Notes: generated by a model from the sequence alone, not told the origin. 64,000 bases of DNA from Oscarella lobularis (GCF_947507565.1 NC_089186.1:992001-1056000); one strand, 5' to 3'; positions 1 through 11,812 are shown, numbered from the stretch's first letter. Numbers and translations: made by a program.

Positions 1-42
1 ACTGTTTTGCTGCTACCACATGAACAACGGGCAACGTAAACA

Positions 43-228
43 CTATTTTTGAAGAATAGTCTGACGAGAACTGACGAGAAAGGATTGCGGAAAATAATGA
101 CGCGCTATTTCAGCATATAGTACCCGTTCAAATCCTTTTTTCGTCGAGAGAAACTCGATCACTTCCGAAGGATCATAAGCAAGTGCTATTATTTGATCGA
201 TGATGTAACCAGAAGACGACAGCGACAT
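43..228 (-). CDS. Hypothetical short ORF or first exon at window edge
   Basis: This is an open frame of 61 codons with an ATG at 228 reading toward the window edge. I do not recognise the protein. It begins with a Ser-rich start and a helical, mixed-charge stretch (residues about 10-45) with no domain motif. A ten-base direct repeat (CTGACGAGAA) occurs twice at about 61-80. It could be the first exon of a gene running off the left end, or chance. Confidence 0.2.
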   Translation of the reverse strand: MSLSSSGYIIDQIIALAYDPSEVIEFLSTKKGFERVLYAEIARHYFPQSFLVSSRQTILQK

Positions 229-733
229 TGTAAAAGCCTATGTTCTTGCCAGTCGAAAGAAACACTCAGAACGAGTTCTCAGCCAAAACAGAATAAGGAC
301 GGCTGAGAGTGGAGTTTCAAACTGGCGTCATCGCTGACGGAAATTCTTCGGAAAGCGCAGGATAACGTACAATTTCTGTGGGCTAGCGCACGTTAGACTA
401 GAACTTCCAAACACTCTTTCGAAACCGGGATCAACTACCTAAATTATGTGACTATCCCGAGGAGCGCTCCTCAAACGCAATGACCCCTCAGACTGGATAA
501 ATGTATCAAAATCATGTACTATCAATCCAAGTCGAGGCCACTGGCAAGCGTTTCACGTTTGACATAACTTTAATTAATTAAAGCAAGAGACGAGCTCCGA
601 ATTACTAAGCTGTGTACTTCACCTACAGTGCTATGACAAAAATCCACCGTTAGAGCAGTTACAGTATCACTGCATTAATCACCTTCACTGCTTCTTCTAA
701 ACACGAGGGAGGGGCCCAAGCGACCAAAAGATG
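229..733. other. Intergenic, no gene seen
   Basis: About 500 bases between the edge ORF and the stop codon of the NADH dehydrogenase gene. I see short AT-rich stretches (TTAATTAATTAA near 570) and no coding frame, repeat or RNA gene that I can support. The part near 700-733 probably holds the 3' UTR of the minus-strand gene. Confidence 0.4.
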
Positions 734-2418
734 TCAAAATCTAGAAATGTCTCGCCCATAGAAAAAACTTTTAAACCAGTCAACAGGAACTTGTAATCGA
801 AGACGCCAGCTTCCGAGACGCGTTAGATAGGCAGATCTCCATAGCAACCAGGAATGAAAACCTTACAGCAGAGCTCATACACATTTCAATTACGCAGTAT
901 ATACCATACCTCCAAATTTAATGTGAGGAACATCGGTTACAGCTTCCCAGCCGCCCACGTACGCGAGCATGCCAGAGTTCCGAAATTTGAACGGGACGAC
1001 ATGCGATTCCTTATTGTCTGCATAGCTGGAAAGAGCCTTAGCGAGATACCTGCCTTGACGTTCAGCAACCTTAGAGCTAAAGTTGAGAAGACGCATCTAA
1101 TCACTGTCTTTAACAGTACCTGTGCTGTTGGCGGCATGACGTCGCCTTCGACGCTGGCGCAGTCGCCTAGAGCAAATATCGAGCCCGACGAATCGCCTTT
1201 TACATGCAAGCAGTTGTCGACCAAGATCTAGGAAATATATGAATAGAGCGCTCAGACCCGTTCACGTATGCGTGCATAAACACACTTGACTTTGCTTCGT
1301 TTTCGGTAAGTCGAGAGAAAGAGTAAAAGGCCTAATAAATGACTGTTATTAATAAATAAATGCCATATGTGCATGCACACCTCGCCGATATGCCGGCTGC
1401 CCAGACCGTCAGTCCACAGGGAACGACGCTGCCATCGCTTAGAACGATTTCCTTGGGACGAACATCTAAAAGATATACGGTACGTCAAAGAAAAGACAGA
1501 ACGTCACGTGAGGACTATCACCAGTGACTGCTGCCCTTAGCAACTCCATCTTTTCCCTCTGCTGAATTCTCTTCTCGGCGAACCGTTGGAGTCTCTTATC
1601 GAAGGACGGCAATATCTGCGACGCTTCGACTAACGAAACTTTGACGTCATCCATTTCCGTAGCAAACAACTTGGCAATATCCTAATAGTAACGTACGTAT
1701 AAATTACATATTCAAATAAATGAGACGACTCTTACCTGCTTTATGAAGTCGTGCAACTCGGCTCCGAACTCGACTCCCGTCGGCCCTCCGCCGACGATGA
1801 CGAAATGCAAGAGCTGTCGCACCTGCTCCTTCGTTCGTCCCGGCTGAACGGCCAGTTCAAAATTAACGATAATCTGATTACGAATAGCGCGCGCATCGGC
1901 CAGCTCCTAATCGAATTAAACACACAAACAAATTCAATTAGGTAATTAAATTAAATAATTAAATGAAATAATTATAATTAAATTACTTTGAGAAAGAATG
2001 CGTTCTTTTCGACGCCGGGAACTCCAAACGAATTCGGAACGGCACCGACGGCTATGACGAGATTGTCGTAGGCGATTGGGTAGAGATTCGACGGTTCGAT
2101 GACGCTTCGACACCAAACGGTTCGCGCTTTCGGTTCGAGGCGAATCGCTTCGGATAGGTGAAAATCGCGTTCGTCGCGAAATGGCGCGTTCGTGCGAATC
2201 GGTTCGATGATGCTGCGAAATTCGAGCGTGCCCACCGTCGTGCTGGCGAGGAGGGGAGTGAATAGGAAGTGATTTCGCGGGCTGACGACGGTCACGTCGT
2301 ATTTCTTTCGATCGACGTTCTTGAGGAGGCTGTAGCCGCCCCAGCCGGTGCCGAGGATGACGAGACGTCGGCGGTTCGTCGTCGAGAGGCGTCGTTTAGG
2401 CAGTAAAAGACGATTCAT
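734..2418 (-). CDS. Alternative (type II) NADH:ubiquinone oxidoreductase, eight exons
   Basis: Single-subunit flavoprotein that oxidises NADH and reduces ubiquinone at the inner mitochondrial membrane without pumping protons. Exons read on the minus strand are 2418-1987, 1906-1736, 1681-1522, 1465-1381, 1331-1286, 1227-1120, 1069-910 and 861-734. They sum to 1290 nt, exactly 430 codons with the stop, and every junction is GT-AG. Visible motifs: an Arg-rich Ser/Thr N-terminus like a mitochondrial presequence, the FAD Rossmann loop GTGWGG, the second dinucleotide loop [12 protein letters not shown], the conserved FALGDCA, PTAQVAERQG, and the family's C-terminal signature [13 protein letters not shown] ending GRDISRF. 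The start is the ATG just before the presequence. Introns are 43-80 bp. Relics of its first exon lie in the receptor cluster at about 11.7 and 17.5 kb. Family call is very secure. Confidence 0.93.
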
Positions 2419-2474
2419 TTGGCGAAGAATCGAGAGTGTAACGTGCGCTAGGTGCCGGCTGATACCGTACTCCT

Positions 2475-2538
2475 ATGTATGTATGTATAGTCCTATACTG
2501 TATCCCTGCCCAGACCGCCCAGACCAGCTGCCCAGACC
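2475..2538. repeat. Short tandem repeats upstream of the NADH dehydrogenase
   Basis: A TATG microsatellite (about 2475-2491) is followed by three copies of the 9-mer GCCCAGACC at 2508, 2517 and 2530. They lie about 90-120 bp upstream of the start codon of the minus-strand gene, so they may be in its promoter. No function can be assigned from sequence. Confidence 0.6.
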
Positions 2539-2645
2539 GTCCAACGTCCAAGTATAGATGGCAACTGCTGAATCCAATGCCATGCCTGAGCATTACGCAA
2601 ATGAATTCAAAGTGAAAAAATAAATGGCAACAAACTCAAAATGAG

Positions 2646-3437
2646 TCAGTTCGTACGAGACTTCACCTTTTCAATGCGTCGAATAAGACCAACAAAATCT
2701 CTCACTGCATCCTGTGTACGCCTCATTTCGTCTTGCTCCTGGGGTGGAGAGTTGGGTTCAATCGGATGCACCAGTGCCACGTGGGACTCGACTTCATCAA
2801 CATTAATACACGGGTGAGCCGGACCAAAGCTCAGATCTTTAAGCATAAAGTAGGTGTCCAGGTATTTATCTTTCCATTTCACTTCACGACTTAGATTCAG
2901 CCAAATTCTTCGAGCCGTATCGAATTCCTTCTCATCCAGCCCAGATCTTTTCACTACATCGTCATACCAGCGAACTGGGTTGACAATTCGAGCAAAGGGA
3001 AAGCCAATCAACCTGATTTTCTTGAAGGTTTTTTGTAACTCATAGAAAAGAAACTTTTCGAGTAACACGGCACATTGACCTTCTTTCATTACTAGCTCCG
3101 ATTTGTCAAGACGTTGCTGGAGAGTTTTGTTGTTCTTTTCGAGAACTGCGTTGTTCTTTTCGAGAACTGCGATTTGCTTCTTGAGAGTCGCGATTTCCCC
3201 TCCGAGATCGTCGAATTTGTTGGAGACGCGCTCAAGCAGCACCGGTAATTGCTTCACGTATAGTATGAGGTCGGCCTGAAACGCTGAAGAGACGGTATCG
3301 TAACGGGCCAAACGCTCGCCGCGCTCGATGAAGCGATCGACCTCTTCGGTGTCCCAAAACCCAAAACGGCCCTTATCGTACATGGACCTCATCACGATGG
3401 ACGACAACGTAGCAGCATCGCGAACTTCAGCGGTCAT
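2646..3437 (-). CDS. Single-exon coiled-coil protein, unknown function
   Basis: An intronless 263-codon frame starting at an ATG (3437) and ending TGA at 2646. I do not recognise a family. Residues about 80-125 form a heptad-like coiled coil that contains a perfect duplication, VLEKNN twice, encoded by an 18-bp tandem repeat near 3128-3170. A globular, aromatic-rich part follows (about 125-210, with many Trp, Phe and Lys), then a Pro-rich linker with SPPQEQ and a basic end. There is no signal peptide or membrane segment. Being intronless in a genome of intron-rich genes it could be a retrocopy or part of a mobile element, but no poly-A tail or target duplication is obvious. A small inverted-repeat element begins immediately upstream. 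Confidence 0.6.
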   Translation of the reverse strand: MTAEVRDAATLSSIVMRSMYDKGRFGFWDTEEVDRFIERGERLARYDTVSSAFQADLILYVKQLPVLLERVSNKFDDLGGEIATLKKQIAVLEKNNAVLEKNNKTLQQRLDKSELVMKEGQCAVLLEKFLFYELQKTFKKIRLIGFPFARIVNPVRWYDDVVKRSGLDEKEFDTARRIWLNLSREVKWKDKYLDTYFMLKDLSFGPAHPCINVDEVESHVALVHPIEPNSPPQEQDEMRRTQDAVRDFVGLIRRIEKVKSRTN

Positions 3438-3454
3438 TTACTCGCAAAATAACT

Positions 3455-4102
3455 GCGCATGTGCTAGCCTCGCAAGCCAGGCCCTCCGAGCAGTTCGCGA
3501 GTAGTCTGGAGGCCACACCCTTCGCTCGGGAGGAAGGGTCTGGCCAAACGCGCATGGTCCAAGTGTTGCATGCGGTACGCGCTAAACGAATTAAGTTATT
3601 AGAGACGCCCTACGTCATAGCTTCGACATCGCAAAAGCGAGACAACTAGGGGAGAATTGGAACGTCTAGGCGATCGTACGCAGAAGCGACGAGCTCCGCA
3701 GCAGAGGAGTTCGTCGTTTTCGCGTACTACATTGCTTTCTTTCGCGTACGATCGCCACGTTTTCGCTTACGATCGCGTACGATTGGATGGCTTAAGCGTG
3801 TGATCGACCTGGATCGCTCATCGCTACTCCTATAAAAACATTCGAGGGCGATAAACGGTTAGAACAGCTAATTGGCCCCTACGTCACAGACAACTCGGCC
3901 TGTGATTGGGCCGCACTCCACAGTGCGGGGTGCAACACATCCCCCCCTCCCGATTGACCTGACCCTATGCCACGGTCACGTGCAAGGGTCAGGTGACCTG
4001 ACTAGTTCGCGAGAGTATTCGTTGGGCTTAGCGCGCGAGGTTTGGGGGCGCGGCGGCTCTCACTGCTCGGAGGGCCTGGCTTGCGAGGCTACGCATGTGC
4101 GA
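3455..4102. mobile_element. Non-autonomous inverted-repeat element (MITE-like)
   Basis: A 30-bp perfect inverted repeat (TAGCCTCGCAAGCCAGGCCC plus ten more bases) occurs at 3465-3494 and, reverse-complemented, at 4062-4091. The match degenerates but continues outward for about ten more bases on each side. The roughly 650-bp interior has no gene; it contains palindromic GCGTACGATCG-type motifs (3670-3785) and a GGTCAGGTGACCTGAC palindrome near 3990. I could not define a clear target-site duplication, so the family is open. Confidence 0.6.
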
Positions 4103-4302
4103 TGACGTTGGGCAGAGACCCTGCTGTGAAATTCGAGCGTAGCTTCAGAAGACCTGTATCGATTGCAACGTTTTTTCACGCTGCTCGAACCAAAGCCAGC
4201 ATTCTTGTGAGGGTATGATCTACAAAAAAAACAATTCATAAAAATTGATAAATGAGGCGAGACAAAATGTAAAAAACGCATAAAAACGGAGCAGGCTAAT
4301 AA

Positions 4303-7300
4303 CTAATAGGCGCTCGACGCCTTGTACGCCTTCTGAAGAGCCTCGTACGCCGACTGAGACGCTTCCAAAGCATCACCCACACTCCCCGAAATTGGTTCGG
4401 TATTAGCATCATTAGCCAAAAGCATTTCGTCTGGCTGAGAGAGACGAGTAGCTATTGCGTTGAAAGTGGGCCGTTTGTGGTAATCAGGATTCCTGTAGAG
4501 GTCATATCCTTCTGGTCACAAATCAAATCATACAGTGTTCTCTGCTCTCTTACCAGCACTCAATCATGAGATTGTAGATAGCATAAGAACAGCCCGGAGG
4601 TGGGGGAAGACGATAGCCAGTTTCCAGTCGGTCAATAACGGCACGGTTTTTCGTATGACCGTAGGGACGCTTTCCCACAGTCCAAATTTCATAGAGGACA
4701 ATGCCGTAACTCCAGACGTCACTCGATGTCGAATACTTTCGAAAGCTGACGGCCTGCAAAACACGTAGGTATGCACTGTTGTAAGAGACGTAGGAGCTCG
4801 TTCACCTCAGGAGCGGTCCACCTGAACGGAATTTGTCCTCCTTTTGTGACGTAGTAATTGTCGTCAGCCAGGTCTCTCGATAAACCGAAGTCCGCAATCT
4901 AGCCAAGAAAATAAATAAATAAATAATGATAGCGTTTATGAAATTGAGCCAACCTTGCAAACTAGTTTTTCTCCGAGTAAAACGTTACGAGCCGCAAGAT
5001 CCTTAATTAAACGCCGGTAATTTCTACATTAGACAAAACAATTTTTTTAAATCTCTCACCCTGTGAACAAAGCATCGCTTGGCTAAGTATTCCATTCCTG
5101 CTGCCATGTCGCGAGCCATCTGCAGTAATTTCGAAGGCAAATCCAAAGGTAGCGTATCTTCGTTTCTATACACGAAGAAAGATTATTTATCTAATAAACC
5201 AATAGGCAGGTACTTACGCGATTGACTGCAAATATTGCTTCAAATCACCTTTCGGCAAAATTTCCAACACAACCATCAACTACACGTTTGAATGAGAATA
5301 CAGGAGCATGCAGAGCACCCAAGCACACATTACCGGCTTTCCAGTGAGAACGACACCGTGCATCACCACGACTTTTCGGTGGTTAAACTGGCCCATAATT
5401 GCAGCCTCTTGAAGAAACTTCACCTTGTTCTCCTTTGACTCCGATTTCAAAGTTTTCACAGCCACCACAATAGGGCATTTAGAATTCTTTTGAATGAAAT
5501 TTAGAAGGCACAAGATCAACTTTGTTATCATAACCTAACCTTAGCCTTCCAGATGCCTCTCTCAACCGTTCCAAATTGACTAAGATTACATATTATTAAA
5601 TAACCTACTACTTTATTTTTTAATATATTAATACCCGGTTCCTAATACTCCCTTCAGCTCAACTGAAGACCTTTCCAAAACGCGAAACTTTGCAGCAGTG
5701 AACTGGTCGTACAACTTCTCTTCCGAGGTTTCCGGCTCCCAGTAAATATCTCCTTTAGATTCCGGAATCACCTAAGATAGTGGAGAGCATATACTATAAA
5801 TAAAAAATAATCTCAACAGTCTTGCTTTTTGTTTGGCCTGAGCCTCAGCTAAGGTGACAGGTACTTCGTAGTCGTCCTGAGAGTCGGAGCCTTGGCATAT
5901 GCGAGCCTTTTTCGGTTCTGTGATAACCTGAACCGGTTGGCAGTAGTCGGAAGTCTCCGGTTCAGTGATGACCTGAACCGGTTGGCAGTACTCGGAAGTC
6001 GGCTTAGACAAGTTTTGAAACACGGAAGAATCCTGGTATTCATCATCCGACGGCACGCCTCCAAGTTTGAACGGAGAATCGACGACGTAACTTGGTGAGT
6101 GTACGCGTGAGCTGCGCAACTGCAATTCCATAGCTAAACAAGATGTCGAAGACAACGGCAAAGAGCATCGCTACAACTTACCTCGCTCCGTCACGGCGTA
6201 CGCCTTCGACGATCTGCATTTTCGACACGCAATTACGGCTACAACGACGAGTATTGTAATAACGAGAACTCCTCCGCCCACCCCTATTCCGATGTACATA
6301 ATCGGCAATTTAGAATCATTCAATGTCGAAGCAGAGTCCGTAACATCAGAGATCGGGGATCTCTCGGTTGGTTGTACAGATGTACTTGGCGTTTGGTAAA
6401 CTGCTGTGGCTGAGACAGTAGTCGCAGAAATGGTAGCATCAGTAGTCGTAGTTACAGTATTCGAAGTCGTGGGAGACATTGTAGTTGCAGCCGCGGAATA
6501 TTCTGAAGAGACGGTAATCGAATTCGTTGGCGAGATCAGCGCGGTTGAGATGCTTGAAGTTATACGAAAATTTGAAAAAGTCGTCGAAGAAGCAGAGTCC
6601 AAAACAACAGCCGGCTTCGAATTAGAACTGATTGAGACCACAGTTGCAGCAGTTGAAGTCGCAAGAGAAATTGTAGTTGCAGCAGCGGAATCTGCAGAAG
6701 CAGCAATAGTAGAATATGTTGGAGAGATCGGCGCGGTTAGAATGCTTGAAGTTGTGGAAGAGACTGAAGAAGCGGTCAAAAAAGCAGTCTTAAAAATTTC
6801 CGTTGTATCAGCCGGCTTTGAAATTGCGGAAGAAATTGTAGTTGCAGCAGCAGAATCTGCAGAAGCGACAGTAGTTGAGTTCTTTGAGAAGATTGGTGCG
6901 GTTAGGATGCTTGAAGTTGTGGGAGAAGCGGTCGAAGACGTTTTCAATACCTCAGTCGCTACAGCGAGATTTGAACTATTTGCAATATTCGAAGTCGTGA
7001 GAGGAAAACTTGTTGTTGCAGCAGCTAAAATGAAGGCTGAACTCCTTGAATTTGTTGATGAGACCGGAACAGCTATGATACTTGAAGTTATGTGCGGGAC
7101 TTCAGCTGAAAAAGTGGCTGCAAAAGCGATCTCGGAAGCCGGCTTCAAAGCCGAAGTTGTAGCAGAGACCTCTGAGAAAAAATTAGAGTCCGTAGTCGCA
7201 GCATTCAAAGTCGTGAAAGAAGTTGTAGCTGCAGCAGCGAGATTCGTAGCCGAAGTCCTTGAGTTTTGTGAAGTTGAGAGTCTTGAAGTTGTGGTAGAAG

Positions 7301-10300
7301 AAGCTGTCTCTGAAGGCGTATGGAAAGCATTTGACTCTGTGGGCGAGACTGAAGAAGTATCTGACGTCGTGAAAGGTGAGTCCGAAGAGTTTGCAGGAGG
7401 AACTGTACTTGCAACAGAGGTATTTGAAGTCGTGGGTAAGTCCGATGAGACAGTAGTTACAGCCGCCGTGCTAGGAGCTACGGTCGTAGGAGTTGCCGTA
7501 GTAGAAAGTTCCAGGCAGGCACCGTCCACTCCTCCACTGACAGGAGGAGAGTAGGTGGGTAAAGACATAGAAATCGACGGCTCTAAATAAACAAATAAAA
7601 AATATATGTTTTCCCATGCATATGTCACAGCTTCTCACTAGGACAAAGACAATACGCCCACTCTTTCATTGCCAGACTTCCGTTGTTCTTTATTGAACAC
7701 CATGGAGCGTCACGATCAAAAGCAGTGCACTCATAAAACCGCTTTCCTTTATAGATAAATGGAAAGACGCATTCGTCTCCATTATTCGAGTCCCCATCAC
7801 ACACGTATTTTACAATGGGAACATCTGCAAAGCAAACCGAAATAATGCAGCGTAAACCTTAAAATAAAAATTGGGCAGTACCAGTAGTGCACTTGTCAAC
7901 GTAGCAATTGAGCAGGTCACCATTTGAATTATAACACCACGGCTTTGACCTCGTTTGCGGATCAGGATTTCTGCAGTAGCTGTAATTGCCCAGACCTGCT
8001 GCAGCGTTTTGAGATACGGGGAACGTTGTGAATCCATTCCACGGCGCACAACCGCTTTGCGTAATCAAACCCCTATACCCATACCCATTGTCTAGAGAGC
8101 TGTAGCATGTCGTGTCTAAAAGAATCAGAAATAAATGAAGAAAGAAAAGAACGCGTTTCTAACGGCAATAGACCTACCCTTGCACTCGCCTATATTGCAG
8201 TAAGTCCAATTAAGACATCCACCCGTGTCGTTCGTATAGCACCAAGGCATCGTTCGATTCAGAGGATTACGACAATAAGAATGATTGCCCAAACCCGATT
8301 CCGGATACAAAGCGACCAAATTCGAGTAGGTGCTCAGCTCCGACCAGTTGAGACACGATTGGCCGTCCTCGCTAACGGAAGTCGTTCCACGATAGTATAT
8401 ACCGCGATACAGAGACCGACGGCATTCTATAGAAAAGCATAAATAAGCATTTCGAGCGTTTCTCTTCCAAAATAACCTCTTCCATGCGTAGTTATACGTG
8501 CGTAACTTGACGTAACCAAGCCTTTGATAAGTGAAGCGGTAATGAAAAAAACGTAAGTAGTCGACGGCGAAAGAAAAGCAGTATGAGGAAGAGATGCATT
8601 GTGTATATCATCAGAAAACGTGAGATCAGATGACTGAACGGTCGATCCTGGGTAAACTCCGGAGTATTTTATCACGTAAGACGTGTCATTTTTGACAATT
8701 GCCGGTGGTCCGGTCCAGCGAAATGTTCCTTCACCCGTGCTAGCGTTGTAGTCTACTTCCGGCGGCGGTCCACTAGATGAAACTAACAAAAGATAATACG
8801 GCTTAAAAAAAGCCAAAAAAGAAAATTGAAATCCTGTACCATTTTCTCCGGAGCGTACTACTATCCATTTACCAGGAACAAGGGCGCCTGATGTGCTTTG
8901 CACTGTGACCCGATACAAATATTCTAGAATAGAAACTGAAGCGATTTGAAGCGATTTCACGTAAAACTAAAACAAACCTGCAAAAGCCTCGACGGTTTTG
9001 TCTGTTAAAGTTTCTTCCCCTTCTCCTTTTGAACCAACGCGCAGAACTTGATCTATGCATGTTGGACCGCCCCACGTGAAGTCCGGACATCCAGCGAAGC
9101 TGACGTTCAAACTGGCGATTCTTTTCTTTGCACAGTCAATCAGCTGTCCATTTACTTTGAAATCTGCCAAACAACCTCCATAGCTCGTCACATTCACGCC
9201 ATATCCAAGCGCTATTTCGTCCATTGTTGGTGAACTGCCCTTAACATCCTCCATGCCTCCTATATAAAAGTTTTCCATGATTTTGGACAAATACGTCTTC
9301 ACGTCGGTTATTTTGAAAGAGGTTTTGTGTGCTACACCGTCAACAGTAACGACTAAAGACGATGCGTCTATTGCTAAGGTAACTGCATGCCACGCGCCGT
9401 CACACATGTTCACTGTTCTGGGCCGAACGCGAAAAAGGAAGGCAGATGAAGAAATAGATTTTGAGTTTCTGTACCTCAAATCTAATCCATCGATGCGCGC
9501 TTCAAAAAACAGATAATACGTTTCATCGTCGCTGTACGCGGCCAAAAGAACACCGTTCGGCCAACTCGTTCGCATTCGAAAACCAAAGCGAATTCGACCG
9601 CTTGAAGACGACGACACGTTAAGTTTTGCGTAGCCAGTTCCTCGGAAATGCATTCCGGCCTGAACAGCGGGTGGGCAGCCATTATTGCTAAAGCGGACAT
9701 TCTCATAGCTCTCGTATTTTTGTAAATCAAACGATTTGTCATCATCCAATTGAATCACATCCATACACCCGATGAATCCGCTGTCTTGAGATAAAGCGCT
9801 AGATTTGACGTCAAAAGTCGGATGAACTCCTCCAACGTAAGCATTGTCCACAGTGACATCAATGTCAATGCCTTTGGTATCGTTTCTAGACGCTACAATT
9901 CCATCAACAGTTAGTCTGAGAGTATCTGAATTGCTTTCCATTTTTTCCGCTTCAACAATGTGAAACAAACCATCACTCAACGATTCTACTGCAGTAACAT
10001 CGACAGAGCCTTTATCGCCTTTAACCGCGAATTTCAACTTTTCATTTGTCAGCTGAAGGTATGCGTACGACGACCAATCGCTTTTGAAAGCAACAAAGAG
10101 AAGGCCATTTGGAGATGACGTTCGAAATGATAGTTTTGTCTTAAATTTTTTTCCGCCGTCAAAAGGATCGTTGGAGAAATTGACGTAGCCAAAGCCTTCA
10201 AAAGACAACCCGGAAACAGCACTTGGTTGACTCAGAGGAACATATCTTCTCTCGACAACGTATTTCGTATTGCTGTCTTCATCTGCGTGCTTTTGCCACG

Positions 10301-10895
10301 TGAGTCGAACTAATGAATTGGTCACTTTCAGTGGACGAAGGTAACGCTCACCCTGTAGACCTAAATCACATTAGCTATTTGAGAAGCAGGATAATCAGCA
10401 GAAAATACCTGAAACACAATTGTACGATACACTCAGCAACATCTTGCCAGAGCACATTGTTTCAAAAGTAACTTCTGAAGCCCTTAAATAGCAGTAGCTC
10501 TTAGACTGACATGCTGTCTTCACAACATCAATAGCGCTGAAAGAGAACGAATTATCTTACCTTTATAGCTACACTTTGCTACAAGGTCTTACCTCGACGA
10601 GCTGCAAGGAGGAGTCACTGGAGTCTTCCGAAAACAGTTGTTTACTTTCTTGAACGTGGCGGAAGTAATCGCAATTATTTTGCTATAGCACTGGATCCTA
10701 TAAAGAGATGCGTTTTAAATACACCTAGCTTACCTCTTATAACTGCACCTACTTGCCATACCGTCCCCCACAGGCGGTGAGATCTGCCGATTCTGTTTCT
10801 AAAGTAACGTGAACTGTTGACAACTACGGTAGGTAAATAGAAACCAAACCTTTGCAGCACAAAAGAAGCGCAATGAGGACAATTCGAATAATCAT
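4303..10895 (-). CDS. Receptor tyrosine kinase A (lectin-LamG-FN3-kringle-FN2)
   Basis: Probable cell-surface receptor tyrosine kinase; no ligand can be named. It starts at the ATG at 10895 with a signal peptide ([14 protein letters not shown]). In order: a Cys-rich SUEL/galactose-lectin domain (10.80-10.43 kb); a large exon 10360-8978 with two LamG domains; FN3 (8.93-8.48 kb); two kringles (8.43-7.88 kb, WCY and YCRNP motifs); one FN2 (7.83-7.65 kb, CVFPFIYKG and WCS); a Ser/Thr-rich stalk of over 400 residues and a Gly/Val/Ile transmembrane helix (exon 7582-6182); a juxtamembrane segment with YCQP, YCQP and YEVP; and a kinase spread over many exons. The kinase shows [38 protein letters not shown] and SDVWSYG, so it should be active. 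Ectodomain exons checked join in phase 1. No frame break was seen. It ends ASSAY-TAG at 4303. Exon borders in the kinase half are approximate. Confidence 0.88.
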
Positions 10896-11387
10896 GGTTA
10901 AGCTGCTAGAAGCGTTTCTCCTGACAAGAAAGGAGAAGCAGCTAGGGTCACAGTGCCTGGTCCCGTATGCGCTTCCGCAATGTCTACGAACGATTTTCGC
11001 ATAGAAGTTCTTACCTCTGCTAGCCGAGGCTCAGTGGGCTTTCTGATAAAATGACGGTGTCTGAAAAACAGTCTGCAGAAAGAGGTGGAGTCAGCGGGGT
11101 CTATAAATAAGTATGATGTCATTACAAATGAGATTAGCTGTCGAAAGAAGTTCATTGCACACTTTTCAAAAGCAGCGCTACAAATTCAATCCAAATATAC
11201 TATTGACGATACCAACAATTATTTATCTTTTACTTTAGTTGTACAATGCATAATACTGCATGGACGCGTGACGTCATATCTTCTCTGAAGCATTTCATAC
11301 GCTGACTGACGTTGGAAAACTATCACACCAATACTTCTTGCAATAATAATTAATTAATTAATTAATGGCTTCGGTTTTCTTTTGTTA

Positions 11388-11650
11388 CCCAAGAGCATTT
11401 TGTCTGACAAGAGAGAGACGTGTGGCTTTGCGCTGAACGGCGTTTGTGGTGACGAGCTAGGATTCCCTCAAAAGCAACGTTTCATTTCTACCAGCACTCG
11501 ATCATGAGTTTATATACAGCGTAAGAACTGCCTGAAGGCAGCGAGCTCGTTTCCAGTTGTTCAAGAAAGACACCAATCTTCGTTTTTTTTCCGCAATCCC
11601 AGAGAGCAAGGCTCAAGTTGTGATGTCAAATACTTTTAAAAAGAGCTGTC
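11388..11650 (-). pseudogene. Relic of tyrosine-kinase C-lobe exons
   Basis: Sequence similar to the last two kinase exons of copy A is recognisable but decayed. Near 11490-11560 the minus strand still reads SSYAVYKLMIECW, matching the kinase C-lobe. The following part (11388-11470) matches the exon for [13 protein letters not shown] with indels, and the part near 11620-11650 matches FRKYSTS with changes. The piece lies directly downstream of the kinase-less receptor copy D and in the same direction, so it is most simply the remains of that gene's lost kinase. Confidence 0.75.
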
Positions 11651-11687
11651 TCTCAAGGATTATGAAACGATTATCTAATTGAACATC

Positions 11688-11812
11688 TACTTTGAGAAAG
11701 ACACGCTCTTCGACGCCGGGGAACTCCTAACGAGTTCGACACGGCACCGACGGCGATTACGAGACTGCCGTGCAAGGGTAGAGATTCGACGCTCAATCAC
11801 AAAACGGCTTTC
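11688..11812 (-). pseudogene. Relic of NADH dehydrogenase exon 1 end
   Basis: About 120 bp matches the 3' end of the first exon of the NADH dehydrogenase gene (1987-2110), including the start of its donor region, with several indels that break the frame. It sits on the same strand as the parent. It shows that a duplication unit once included both this gene and a receptor gene. Confidence 0.7.

Noticed and set aside
6406-7554. Long plus-strand open frame of 382 codons
   Set aside because: It is the antisense of the Ser/Thr stalk exon of receptor A. Repetitive Ser/Thr/Ala codons leave the other strand free of stops, giving a Val/Glu/Ala protein without any domain.
8107-8442. Plus-strand frame of 111 codons over the first kringle
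   Set aside because: Antisense of the kringle exon of receptor A, which has the conserved Cys and WCY motifs on the minus strand.
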